DNA from: Bacillus sp. X1(2014)
GTDB lineage: Bacteria; Bacillota; Bacilli; Bacillales_B; DSM-18226
Direction of reading: 5' to 3'
NCBI RefSeq assembly: GCF_007678255.1
Contig: NZ_VEED01000026.1
Span: 1-49,322, forward strand
Length of the DNA stretch: 49,322 nt
Part shown: one piece after another, positions 25,562 through 34,184 of the stretch
How the letters are laid out: each line of letters opens with the position of its first letter
Position numbering within the stretch: position 1 is the first letter of the stretch
Notes under the pieces: generated by a model
The model's input: the letters and a program-made list of their open reading frames with translations, nothing else
The model's database searches: none
What the model was told of the DNA's origin: nothing
Program-made: the position numbers and the translations under genes

Positions 25562-25782
25562 AGAGAGTAGTTATCTAAGATGATCCAGCGATTCAGGGGT
25601 GGTGAGAGCCTGAAGCAGAATAGATAATGAAGCGCACTTTTGAGATGCATGCCTGAAACTTTGCAGTAGGGTATGCCGGAGGATCCTCCGTTACAAAGGA
25701 AAGCTGGTTCTTAATTGAACAATTAGAGTGGTACCGCGGGATTTTAAACTCTCGTCTCTTTTAGTAGAGACGGGAGTTTTTT
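25562..25782 (+). promoter_or_regulatory. T-box leader (arginine-specific) of argS
   Basis: This is a classic T-box riboswitch. Stem I has arms TTATCTA (25571-25577) and TAGATAA (25621-25627), with the specifier loop just after and the codon CGC (Arg) at 25633-25635. The T-box sequence GAGTGGTACCGCGGG is at 25725-25741. A terminator stem ACTCTCGTCTCT / AGAGACGGGAGT (25748-25776) is followed by T's. Uncharged tRNA-Arg would stabilise the antiterminator and switch on argS. A possible -10, TATAAT (25523-25528), lies about 40 bases upstream. Confidence 0.93.
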
Positions 25783-25816
25783 GCATTTATATAAAGAAAA
25801 TAGGAGGTCAAATCTA

Positions 25817-27511
25817 ATGAATTTTAAACAAGAGTTGGCATCAATCTTATCTGACTTGCTTGGGGAAGAGATGTCACTGAAAGACTTGGAACTGATGATC
25901 GAAAAACCAAAGAACTCAGAGCACGGGGATTTAGCCTTTCCTTGCTTTACGTTAGCGAAACTAAAAAGAAAATCGCCCAATCTGATTGCTGAAGAATTAT
26001 GTGGAAAAATTCAATCGCCCATTTTTGAAAAAGTGACTGTGGTGGGGGCGTATCTTAATTTCTTTTTAAACAAAAAGACAGCTTCCGAAAAGGTAATTGG
26101 AGATATCTTTACACAAAAGGGGAAGTACGGTGCACATGCATTCGGGAACGGTGGGGCTGTTACAATTGATATGTCCTCCCCTAATATTGCTAAACCCTTC
26201 TCGATGGGGCACTTGCGTTCAACGGTAATCGGTAATTCCCTCGCACTAATTGTTGAGAAATGCGGTTATAAGCCAATTAAGATAAATCATCTTGGTGACT
26301 GGGGTACGCAGTTTGGCAAGTTAATCACGGCTTATCAATTATGGGGAGATGCTGATAAGGTAAAAGCAAATCCGATTAAGGAATTATTGTCCCTTTATAT
26401 TAAATTTCACCAAGAAGCGGAGAACAATCCTTCTCTTGAAGATCAAGGGCGCAGTTGGTTTAAGAAGCTGGAAGATGGAGACGAACAAGCTTTAGCGCTT
26501 TGGAAATGGTTCCGGGATGAGTCATTAAAAGAGTTTTCAAGAATATATGAGTTAATGAACGTACAATTTGACTCGTATGCAGGTGAAGCATTTTATAACG
26601 ACAAAATGGGCCGCGTGGTTCAACTCCTGGAAAAACAACACTTACTGGTTGAATCGGAACAGGCACAAGTGGTTGAACTGACCGAAGAACAGCTGCCGCC
26701 ATGCCTGATTAAAAAGTCCGATGGGGCAACCCTGTATGCAACCCGTGATTTAGCCGCGGCTCTTTATCGACAGGAGGAATATCAATTCGTCCAATCCTTA
26801 TATGTGGTAGGCCATGAACAAAGTCTTCATTTTAAGCAGTTAATCGCTGTGTTGGCCAAGATGGGCTATGATTGGTCGAAACAAATGCACCATATTCCAT
26901 TTGGCATGATGCTAAAAGACGGAAAGAAAATGTCGACGAGAAAAGGGAAGGTTGTTTTATTAGAAGAAGTTTTAAATGAATCGATTGCAATGGCTCGACA
27001 TAATATTGAAGAGAAAAATCCTAATCTCTCAAATAAAGATGAAGTAGCCAAACAAGTGGGTGTTGGCGCGGTTATTTTCCATGACTTAAAGAATAACCGA
27101 ATGAACGATATTGAATTTTCGTTAGAAGAGATGCTCCGCTTTGAAGGAGAAACAGGTCCTTATGTCCAATATACCTATGCACGGGCTTGTTCTATTTTAC
27201 GAAAAGCCGCTGGTATGCCCCAGTTTAGCGCTGCAACCTACATCAACTCATGGGAGAAGGAATGGAAGGTAACCAGCCTCTTAATGGAATTTGCACCTGC
27301 AGTTCAAAGAGCCTGTGTCAACTTTGACCCGTCCCAAGTGGCAAAATATATTATTGACCTGGCACAAGCGTTCAATAAATATTATGCTGAAATAAAAATC
27401 CTGGAGGATAGCGTTGAACAGCAGGCGCGGTTAGCACTGGTCTATGCAGTAACGGAAGTTTTAAAAGAGGGGTTACGATTATTAGGATTGGAAGCCCCAG
27501 ATGAAATGTAG
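25817..27511 (+). CDS. argS: Arginyl-tRNA synthetase ArgS
   Basis: This 564-residue class I synthetase charges tRNA-Arg. It has an N-terminal additional domain (about residues 1-105), a Rossmann catalytic core with the HIGH-like signature SMGHLRSTVIGN (about 132-143), a KMSK-like loop KKMSTRKGKVV and the C-terminal DALR anticodon-binding domain. ATG 25817 follows TAGGAGGTCAAATCTA. It sits behind an arginine T-box with no co-transcribed biosynthesis gene. B. cereus-group genomes carry two argS genes, one with a T-box; this may be the second, inducible copy, with another elsewhere in the genome. Confidence 0.95.
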   Translation: MNFKQELASILSDLLGEEMSLKDLELMIEKPKNSEHGDLAFPCFTLAKLKRKSPNLIAEELCGKIQSPIFEKVTVVGAYLNFFLNKKTASEKVIGDIFTQKGKYGAHAFGNGGAVTIDMSSPNIAKPFSMGHLRSTVIGNSLALIVEKCGYKPIKINHLGDWGTQFGKLITAYQLWGDADKVKANPIKELLSLYIKFHQEAENNPSLEDQGRSWFKKLEDGDEQALALWKWFRDESLKEFSRIYELMNVQFDSYAGEAFYNDKMGRVVQLLEKQHLLVESEQAQVVELTEEQLPPCLIKKSDGATLYATRDLAAALYRQEEYQFVQSLYVVGHEQSLHFKQLIAVLAKMGYDWSKQMHHIPFGMMLKDGKKMSTRKGKVVLLEEVLNESIAMARHNIEEKNPNLSNKDEVAKQVGVGAVIFHDLKNNRMNDIEFSLEEMLRFEGETGPYVQYTYARACSILRKAAGMPQFSAATYINSWEKEWKVTSLLMEFAPAVQRACVNFDPSQVAKYIIDLAQAFNKYYAEIKILEDSVEQQARLALVYAVTEVLKEGLRLLGLEAPDEM

Positions 27512-27558
27512 GATAATCAATTTGAATTTCAGCAAGCAAACAAAAGGGAGGCAAAAAA

Positions 27559-28023
27559 ATGAGTGAATTAATATTTAAGCATTTTGAGCTTACAAGAGGA
27601 AAATTTGTTAACTTTGTAAGGGATTTAGAAGAAGGGACCGCGGGTATTCAGCCAAATGGATTTAATAATACGATCCATTGGCATGTGGGTCACGTTCTTA
27701 CAGTTGCTGAGCAATTTATGTTTGGTTTTCCGAAAAAATCAACCCAGCTCCCAGCCAACTATATGCAGTTATTTGCCACAGGAACAAGCCCAGCTGCCTG
27801 GGAAGGGGATGTTCCTTCCGTTCAGGAATTAATCATTCAGTTGCAGGACCAATTAGCACGGATTAAAGAAATTCCAGTGGAGAGCTTTAACCAAAGGCTA
27901 AAAACTCCATTCCTTGGTCAAGAAACCTTTGGTGAATTAGCCAATTTTGCGCTTTTCCATGAGGGGATTCATTTAGGACAAATGCAGGCAATGAAGCGAA
28001 TCATTATAGCGAAAACAAATTAG
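27559..28023 (+). CDS. DinB family protein (metal-binding four-helix bundle)
   Basis: This 154-residue DinB/YfiT-like protein carries the metal-binding histidine triad: HWHVGHVL (about residues 35-42) and HEGIHLGQ (about 134-141). Family members are nickel- or zinc-binding four-helix bundles, some of them thiol transferases (bacillithiol S-transferases) and many of unknown function. AAAGGGAGG precedes the ATG. It is 47 bases after argS with no terminator between, so it may be partly co-transcribed. A terminator follows at 28044. Confidence 0.85.
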   Translation: MSELIFKHFELTRGKFVNFVRDLEEGTAGIQPNGFNNTIHWHVGHVLTVAEQFMFGFPKKSTQLPANYMQLFATGTSPAAWEGDVPSVQELIIQLQDQLARIKEIPVESFNQRLKTPFLGQETFGELANFALFHEGIHLGQMQAMKRIIIAKTN

Positions 28024-28043
28024 TTTAAAAAATATTAGTGTGA

Positions 28044-28078
28044 AAGCGTGGGGTCCTATAAGGGCTACATGCTTTTTT
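28044..28078 (+). terminator. Terminator after the DinB-like gene
   Basis: AAGCGTG (28044-28050) pairs with CATGCTT (28068-28074, one G-T pair) and is followed by T's. Confidence 0.65.
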
Positions 28079-28237
28079 TACCTTCACAGGATATTTTTCT
28101 TCATTAATCGGACTAATTAGGAAAAGACTATGTAATGATACTTTGGTATTCTTGCGGAAATTCGAATATCCGTCAAAAATAAAACACTTCATATAAAAAG
28201 GGTGTTGTGTTAAAATCAATCGGTAATTCTACTTCAA

Positions 28238-30082
28238 ATGTGGTGGGTGAATCAATTGCTCTCTTCTTTTAAGAGATTCTTAATCGGCCGGCCGTTAAAA
28301 TCAACGGAACTAGGCGAACAAAAATTAAATATCCTGAAGGCTTTAGCCATTCTTTCCTCCGATGCCTTGTCATCTGTGGCCTACGGGACTGAACAAATTC
28401 TGATAGTTTTAGCAACGGTAAGCGTGATTGCCTATTGGTATTCGGTTCCGATTGCAGTTGGAGTGTTATTTCTATTAGCTGCGCTAATTCTATCCTACCG
28501 GCAAATTATTTATTCCTATCCCCATGGCGGCGGGGCATATATTGTTTCGAAAGAGAATATCGGTGAGAAAGCGGGATTAATCGCGGGGGGATCCCTTTTA
28601 GTTGATTACATATTGACAGTAGCGGTAAGTGTTTCTGCGGGCACAGATGCGATAACATCTGCCTTCCCAACTTTACACCAGCATACCGTTGGAATTGCTT
28701 GTGTTCTGGTAGTCTTTATTACCATTCTCAATCTGCGTGGTATAACAGAGTCAGCATCCATCTTAGCTTACCCTGTCTATTTATTTGTTGTAGCGTTATT
28801 TATTTTAATTGGTGTCGGTCTTTTTAAGATTATGACAGGCGATGTCTCACCAACCGTTCAGCATGCAGCGATTGGGACGCCAGTTCAAGGAATAACACTG
28901 TTCTTGCTGCTTCGTGCTTTTGCATCGGGATGCTCGGCGTTAACAGGGGTAGAAGCCATTTCGAATGCGATTCCAAGTTTTAAGGACCCTGCACCAAAGA
29001 ATGCAGCCAAAACATTAATATTAATGGGGACATTGCTCGCCTTGTTATTTACGGGTATTACTTTCCTAGCTTATTATTACGGAATTTCACCAAAGCATGA
29101 CGAAACGGTTGTCTCACAAATTGCCAAAGAGACTTTTGGCCGTAATTACCTTTATTTCTTTGTCCAAGGTACGACCGCACTTATCTTAGTTCTGGCGGCT
29201 AATACTGGTTACTCCGCGTTTCCATTACTAGCTTATGCGCTTGCCAAGGATAAATATATGCCAAGGATGTTTACCATTAGGGGAGACAGACTGGGGTATT
29301 CTAACGGGATTGTTTCCTTAGGAGTAGCCTCTATCTTGTTGATTATTTTTTCCAGAGGTCAAACAGAGCACTTAATCCCTCTTTATGCAGTGGGCGTATT
29401 TATCCCATTCACCTTGTCGCAAACGGGGATGATTATAAAGTGGTTACGAGAAAAACCGGCTGGATGGGTGGCAAAACTCGCTGCCAATCTAATCGGTGCA
29501 CTGATCACCTTAGCCGTATTAATCATTTTCTTTTTAACTAAATTTAGCCAAGTATGGTTTGTGGTTATCTTTTTACCAATCATCGTGTTTGCCTTCAAAC
29601 GAATTAATCATCATTATGAAGCAGTTGGCGAACAATTAAGAATCCATCCAGATGATCCTGCGCCGCCGATTGAGGGAAATGTTATTATTGTCCCCGTCGC
29701 TGGGATTACTAAGGTTGTTGAAAACTCAATCAATTATGCCAAATCGTTAACGGATCAAATCTTTGCGGTTTATGTATCGTTTGATCGTGAAGATGAAAAG
29801 CGTTTCGAAGAAAAATGGCAGCAATGGCAGCCGGATGTTAGGCTCGTAACTCTACAGTCACATTATCGAAGTGTACTGATTCCTTTATCGAAATTTATCG
29901 ATACGGTAGAAAATAAGGCAAGTGAAAACCAATATCGGGTAACCGTATTGATTCCGCAATTTATCACAAAGAAAAACTGGCATAATATTTTGCACAACCA
30001 ATCAAGTTTATTGATTCGAACCTATCTTATTTTTAAAAAGAGGGTTATTGTTTCAACACTGCCATTTCATTTTAAAAAATAA
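28238..30082 (+). CDS. kimA: KimA-like potassium importer (APC family, YdaO)
   Basis: This 614-residue protein has about twelve membrane helices (residues 30-465) and a cytosolic USP-like C-terminal domain (about 490-614). The N-terminal motif GRPLKSTELGEQKLNILKAL followed by SSDALSSVAYGTEQILIVL matches B. subtilis KimA (YdaO, 607 residues), a proton-potassium symporter inhibited by c-di-AMP. The start is uncertain: ATG 28238 and GTG 28247 both have poor Shine-Dalgarno sequences. In B. subtilis the gene is under a c-di-AMP riboswitch; I saw none of its conserved blocks in the 214-base gap here. A convergent terminator closes it. Confidence 0.85.
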   Translation: MWWVNQLLSSFKRFLIGRPLKSTELGEQKLNILKALAILSSDALSSVAYGTEQILIVLATVSVIAYWYSVPIAVGVLFLLAALILSYRQIIYSYPHGGGAYIVSKENIGEKAGLIAGGSLLVDYILTVAVSVSAGTDAITSAFPTLHQHTVGIACVLVVFITILNLRGITESASILAYPVYLFVVALFILIGVGLFKIMTGDVSPTVQHAAIGTPVQGITLFLLLRAFASGCSALTGVEAISNAIPSFKDPAPKNAAKTLILMGTLLALLFTGITFLAYYYGISPKHDETVVSQIAKETFGRNYLYFFVQGTTALILVLAANTGYSAFPLLAYALAKDKYMPRMFTIRGDRLGYSNGIVSLGVASILLIIFSRGQTEHLIPLYAVGVFIPFTLSQTGMIIKWLREKPAGWVAKLAANLIGALITLAVLIIFFLTKFSQVWFVVIFLPIIVFAFKRINHHYEAVGEQLRIHPDDPAPPIEGNVIIVPVAGITKVVENSINYAKSLTDQIFAVYVSFDREDEKRFEEKWQQWQPDVRLVTLQSHYRSVLIPLSKFIDTVENKASENQYRVTVLIPQFITKKNWHNILHNQSSLLIRTYLIFKKRVIVSTLPFHFKK

Positions 30083-30143
30083 CACATATATTTTGCATAT
30101 AAATTTCCGCTCCAGGGCTTTACTTGGGTGCAATGAGCAAAGC

Positions 30144-30171
30144 AAAACCACCGGGATTAATCGGTGGTTTT
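30144..30171. terminator. Bidirectional terminator between kimA and the DedA gene
   Basis: AAAACCACCG (30144-30153) pairs with CGGTGGTTTT (30162-30171). It overlaps the last codons and stop of the minus-strand DedA gene, so one hairpin serves both converging genes. Confidence 0.85.
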
Positions 30172-30750
30172 CTTTGTCTTTTTGACTAAAAAATAAATGG
30201 CTCCTAGAACTATCGCGCCGATAATGGCTGGCATTACATAGGGTTGTGCGTATTCTTTGATATGTGCCCAATTACTTCCTAAGACTTTACCTAAGTAGAG
30301 GAACAAAATCGTCCACGGAATAATGGCGGCTACGGTGTATAGAGTAAATTTTGTTGCTGACATTTTTGCAATTCCTGCTGGGATAGAAATCGCATGCCTT
30401 ACTACTGGAATGAAACGTGCTGAAAAAATAACCCCGGCTCCATATTTTTCAAACCATTGTTCAGCTATATCGATATGATGCTTTTTAATAAGCACATATT
30501 TTCCGTACTTTTCTAAAAATGGTCTGCCTCCGTAATAACCGGCCCAATATAAAAATAATTGTGCAAGTGTTCCGCCTACAGTCCCGGCAATGACCGATCC
30601 GATAAAATTGAGATGCCCCTGTGAAATCATATAGCCGCCATAACCTAATACAATTTCACTCGGGATAATCTCAATCATTAATCCTAAGGCGATTCCAAAA
30701 TAGCCTAATTGTGATAAAGACTCCAATATTGAATTAATAAATTCTGTCAT
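30157..30750 (-). CDS. DedA family membrane protein
   Basis: This 197-residue DedA/VTT-family protein has about five membrane segments. Family motifs present: EIIPSEIVLGYGGYM near residues 27-41 and FSARFIPVVRHAISIPAGIAKM (about 109-130). Some members (UptA) flip undecaprenyl phosphate back across the membrane; others have unknown lipid substrates. GAAGGTGAACT precedes the ATG. It is transcribed alone, converging on kimA. Which DedA paralogue it is cannot be told from sequence alone. Confidence 0.88.
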   Translation of the reverse strand: MTEFINSILESLSQLGYFGIALGLMIEIIPSEIVLGYGGYMISQGHLNFIGSVIAGTVGGTLAQLFLYWAGYYGGRPFLEKYGKYVLIKKHHIDIAEQWFEKYGAGVIFSARFIPVVRHAISIPAGIAKMSATKFTLYTVAAIIPWTILFLYLGKVLGSNWAHIKEYAQPYVMPAIIGAIVLGAIYFLVKKTKKTTD

Positions 30751-30884
30751 AGTTCACCTTCACTTAACTATATGTTTATATCTCCTTTCTTAGTGTAAAC
30801 CAGATTGTCTATTTAAGAAATAAATATGGTCCTTTTCATTGGGACATTCCTAAAAAATCAAAAAACAATTCACTGATTTTTTTC

Positions 30885-32246
30885 CTACATGAGATATTTT
30901 AAAAACATCGTGGCAATTCCGAAGTAGGTAAGCAGTGAAAATATATCATTCAAGGTAGTAATTAAAGGTCCTGAGGCAACAGCAGGATCAATTTTTAAGC
31001 GAAATAGAATCAGCGGAATAACTGTCCCTGCAAGTGTTCCGATGATTAGGGTGAAAAATAGAGAGCTGCCGACAACAGCACCTAAAATGAGACTTCCCTG
31101 CCAGATATATGCAATCACTGCAATTAAAATAGAGCAAGTAATACCGATGGTAATCCCTACGCCCAATTCCCTAGCAATTAATCGTGCAATCACACCTTTA
31201 TCAATATCGTACGAAATCAGCCCTCTTACTACAACTGCGAGCGATTGTGTCCCTGTGTTCCCAGTCATGCCGGCAATCATCGGCATAAAAAAGGCCAACG
31301 CTACTACTTGCTTTAGCGTATCTTCAAAACTGCTGATAATCCTTCCTGAAACCACCCCGATAAATAAAAGTAAGATGAGCCATGGGAGCCTTCTTGCGGC
31401 TGCAACTAAAGTTTTTGTTTCAAAGTCAATTGATTTTCCTGTTGCGGATAATTTTTCAATATCCTCATTGGCTTCCTTAATTACGATGTCAATAATGTCA
31501 TCAACGGTGACAATCCCGACGAGGACATTATTCTCATCGACGACGGGGATGGCTAGGAAATCATAGCGCTCCACGATTTGCGCTACAACCTCTTGGTCTG
31601 TCACGACTGTAACGGAAATGATCCGTTCATACATAATAGTTCTTATTTTTTCATCTAGCTCTGCTAAGAGTAAATCACGATAAGAAACGACGCCAACCAA
31701 TTTCCGGTCTTCATCAATAACGTATAGATAGTTAATAGATTCGGCAAATTCAGCAAATACCTTAAACTTGTCAACAGCTTCTCTAACCGTAAAAGAGCTG
31801 CGGATCCAAACAAAACGATTCGTCATGATTCTGCCGGCAGTTTCTGGGGGATATTTCATAATATCTTGGACAGCATTAGACTCCTCCGTCTTCATTCCTG
31901 AAAGAAGGGAATCCTTTTTCTCTGGCGATAATTCATGCAGTAATGACGCCAGGTCATCATTATCCATTAAATCAAGGACCTTACTAGACTTTTCAATTCC
32001 TAAAATATTTAATAAGCCAAGCTGATCTTCCTTTTCAAGTTCTTCCATTAAATCAGCAAGAACATCAAATTTTAAAAAGAGGAGAAATCGCCCTTTATGC
32101 TTTTCAGGTAAATCCTCATAAATCTTGGCGACATCATAGGGCTGGAGTTCATCAAGTATATTTTCAAATTCCGTTTTTCTATTTTCCTTTAATGTTTTTA
32201 TGATATAAAGACTTAATTCATCTTGAGTCATATTCTTAATAATCAT
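30885..32246 (-). CDS. mgtE: Magnesium transporter MgtE
   Basis: This 453-residue magnesium channel has an N-terminal superhelical MgtE_N domain (about residues 20-125), two CBS domains (about 130-255, including FAEFAESINYLYVIDEDRKLVGVVSYRDLL) that sense cytosolic magnesium, a connecting helix and five membrane helices (about 285-453) with the pore motif MIAGMTGNTGTQSLAVVVRG. AAGGAG lies 12 bases before ATG 32246; a second in-frame ATG five codons on is possible. I saw no M-box (ykoK) magnesium riboswitch upstream. A divergent gene starts at 32475. Confidence 0.95.
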   Translation of the reverse strand: MIIKNMTQDELSLYIIKTLKENRKTEFENILDELQPYDVAKIYEDLPEKHKGRFLLFLKFDVLADLMEELEKEDQLGLLNILGIEKSSKVLDLMDNDDLASLLHELSPEKKDSLLSGMKTEESNAVQDIMKYPPETAGRIMTNRFVWIRSSFTVREAVDKFKVFAEFAESINYLYVIDEDRKLVGVVSYRDLLLAELDEKIRTIMYERIISVTVVTDQEVVAQIVERYDFLAIPVVDENNVLVGIVTVDDIIDIVIKEANEDIEKLSATGKSIDFETKTLVAAARRLPWLILLLFIGVVSGRIISSFEDTLKQVVALAFFMPMIAGMTGNTGTQSLAVVVRGLISYDIDKGVIARLIARELGVGITIGITCSILIAVIAYIWQGSLILGAVVGSSLFFTLIIGTLAGTVIPLILFRLKIDPAVASGPLITTLNDIFSLLTYFGIATMFLKYLM

Positions 32247-32323
32247 GGATGAAACCAGCTCCTTATCTTGCTAATGCATAGAATCTAATTGGCTAAAGAA
32301 ATATAGATGAAAAAGGAAAGTTA

Positions 32324-32381
32324 ACAAATAATAATCCAATAAGCATAAATCTAGTATGTGTCAATCAAACTTATTATTTGT
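32324..32381. repeat. Widely spaced inverted repeat between divergent genes
   Basis: Perfect 11-base arms ACAAATAATAA (32324-32334) and TTATTATTTGT (32371-32381) are 36 bases apart, in the 228-base region between mgtE and the divergent gene at 32475. It could be a bipartite operator or a weak hairpin. Confidence 0.5.
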
Positions 32382-32474
32382 AAAAGAATTGAAATAAGCT
32401 ATTTGAACTATTTTTTGATAAAATAAGGAAGTATTGACTAAATCATTTCATGTGTTGAACGGAGGAGTTTTGCT

Positions 32475-33251
32475 TTGAAAAAGCATCATCAAGACATACA
32501 GGATCTCATCTATGTCCATTTAAACCAAACAGACCAGTATGTAATGTCTTCCGGTATCGAATTTGCTGAATTCGCTGCTGCTTTTTCAGGTTCATTAAAT
32601 CCCTTGCTATTACTTGCGCACCGCTTTGATGATGCTGATTTTAATATGCATACCCAACTTGAATATTGTCCTGATGATAGAATTAACAAATTGGCAGGGG
32701 AAGATGTCTATAGTTACGGAAATTTCTGTTGGATTGACTTTATTGAGGAAGATGTGTTGAATGAACTGACTGGTCAGGAAATCGCTGAACTATTATACTT
32801 AGGTCATCTAAAGCACCACCTTAAATTGCCCTTTTATAATAAATTAGGTAACCGTTTTGTTTATTTGGCTCAAGATGATGGCTGGTTTAACAAGACCTAT
32901 TACAGAAGTTTCAAGGATTTCTTCCATGTTCTAAGTGAAGTGGTAGCAGGAAAACTAGGGGATCTTAAAATTGAAAAGTCAATTCTTGGCTTTCGAAAGA
33001 AAAAGACCTATCCTCAAGTAAATAAAGAAATCCTTCTGTCCCTAACGCCGTTCATTAAGGAAGGGATTTGTATTTCGTTACGAGATACCGACCATCAACG
33101 GACCCGAATTGAAATTCCAATCTGGGTGATTGGCGATTTCGCCAATATGGATGATATGGTGGAGGAGTATGAGCAAGTTTCTTCGAAACCGTGTCATGCA
33201 AAAATCATTTTTGATAAAAAAACAAAAGAATGGAAGTTAAATGTCATCTAA
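32475..33251 (+). CDS. Conserved-looking cytosolic protein, function unknown
   Basis: This 258-residue soluble protein has no recognised domain, signal peptide or membrane helix. Notable are a histidine- and aromatic-rich centre (LLYLGHLKHHLKLPFYNKL, then NRFVYLAQDDGWFNKTYYRSFKDFF) and an acidic, strand-rich N-terminal part. The TTG start is 7 bases after GGAGGAG, a strong initiation region. It is divergent from mgtE, monocistronic and followed by a terminator. Codon use looks like that of its neighbours, so it is probably native. I believe similar proteins occur in other Bacillaceae, but I cannot name a family. Confidence 0.75.
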   Translation: MKKHHQDIQDLIYVHLNQTDQYVMSSGIEFAEFAAAFSGSLNPLLLLAHRFDDADFNMHTQLEYCPDDRINKLAGEDVYSYGNFCWIDFIEEDVLNELTGQEIAELLYLGHLKHHLKLPFYNKLGNRFVYLAQDDGWFNKTYYRSFKDFFHVLSEVVAGKLGDLKIEKSILGFRKKKTYPQVNKEILLSLTPFIKEGICISLRDTDHQRTRIEIPIWVIGDFANMDDMVEEYEQVSSKPCHAKIIFDKKTKEWKLNVI

Positions 33252-33269
33252 ATCTTTAATCTTGATAAA

Positions 33270-33300
33270 ATAGTCCCACTCCATTTGGGTGGGACTGTTT
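33270..33300. terminator. Bidirectional terminator between converging genes
   Basis: AGTCCCAC (33272-33279) pairs with GTGGGACT (33289-33296); T-rich sequence lies on both sides. It serves the genes ending at 33251 (+) and 33302 (-). Confidence 0.82.
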
Positions 33301-33301
33301 G

Positions 33302-33967
33302 CTATGAGAACCACAAGTTGAATAATCCTTCGTTCACGCCTAAGTTATACATATAATAAATTCCGAATAATATGCTGACAATGCCTGCGAGGTTATTCAA
33401 GTATCTATTCACTTGCTTTCCGGATGTTAATACAAATGGGATTCCGATAACCGTTGAAAAGCTAAGCATTCCAACAATTGTGCCACAACCAAAGATAAGG
33501 ATATATAATGCACCTTGCCATGCAGTTGAAACGGTACTCATTGTTAATAAAACCATTGCTGCACTGCCTGCAAGCCCGTGGATGAGACCGATGAAAAAGG
33601 ATTTAAGGTGGGTGCGGCCTTTTGTTTTTTTGTCTGGGGTATGATGGGAATGAGGATGTCGACGATGTTTCAAAAAAGATAAAAGACTATTTAGGCCGAG
33701 ACTAACGAGCATAATCCCTACGATAAATTCAAGGCTCAATGCGACCGTATCTGTGATAGTATTTTTGGCGACAATCAATATCATTCCGAAAAGGAAAAGT
33801 GTGGAAGTGTGTCCGATTCCCCAATAGACACCTGCAAAGATGGAGCGCTTTATATTTTTTGATTCGCTCACGATAGTGGATACTGCAATAACATGGTCTG
33901 GCTCGATCGCATGCTTAATTCCTAGCAAGAAGCCTAATAATAAAATCGATAAAAGTGTTCCCGTCAT
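33302..33967 (-). CDS. NiCoT/UreH-like metal transporter
   Basis: This 221-residue protein with about six membrane helices carries the NiCoT-family signature HAIEPDH (H-x4-DH, about residues 17-23) in the second segment and a cytosolic histidine-rich loop HRRHPHSHH (about 100-110). The family moves nickel or cobalt; short members such as UreH accompany urease, but no urease genes are seen here. ATG 33967 (MTGTLLSILLLGF) is chosen because GGAGGCGAG precedes it; a longer frame begins at 34063. The metal and direction of transport are not decided by sequence. Confidence 0.8.
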   Translation of the reverse strand: MTGTLLSILLLGFLLGIKHAIEPDHVIAVSTIVSESKNIKRSIFAGVYWGIGHTSTLFLFGMILIVAKNTITDTVALSLEFIVGIMLVSLGLNSLLSFLKHRRHPHSHHTPDKKTKGRTHLKSFFIGLIHGLAGSAAMVLLTMSTVSTAWQGALYILIFGCGTIVGMLSFSTVIGIPFVLTSGKQVNRYLNNLAGIVSILFGIYYMYNLGVNEGLFNLWFS

Positions 33968-34184
33968 TAACTCGCCTCCAAGTAAAGGTTCAACCCAATT
34001 ATACAGGATAAATAAAATAAGTATAGAAAATTGCCAAATTAGCCAGCATGAGTTTTTAAGCAAGCTGTAGCAATCATAAAATATTCTGGTAGGAAAAAAC
34101 TTAAAAAACTTAGAGGACTACATTTCCTTTCTTTTTAAAATAAGTGTTAAAATATAACCGTGAATGAGAAAATGGAGGTTTCGT

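Noticed and set aside
31042..31566. 174-residue plus-strand frame opposite mgtE
   Set aside because: A shadow of the mgtE membrane region; composition is Ser/Thr/Pro-rich as expected for the antisense of a transporter.
32247..32474. Possible M-box magnesium riboswitch before mgtE
   Set aside because: The conserved GC-rich helices of the ykoK class are absent; the region is AT-rich and too short on the minus strand.
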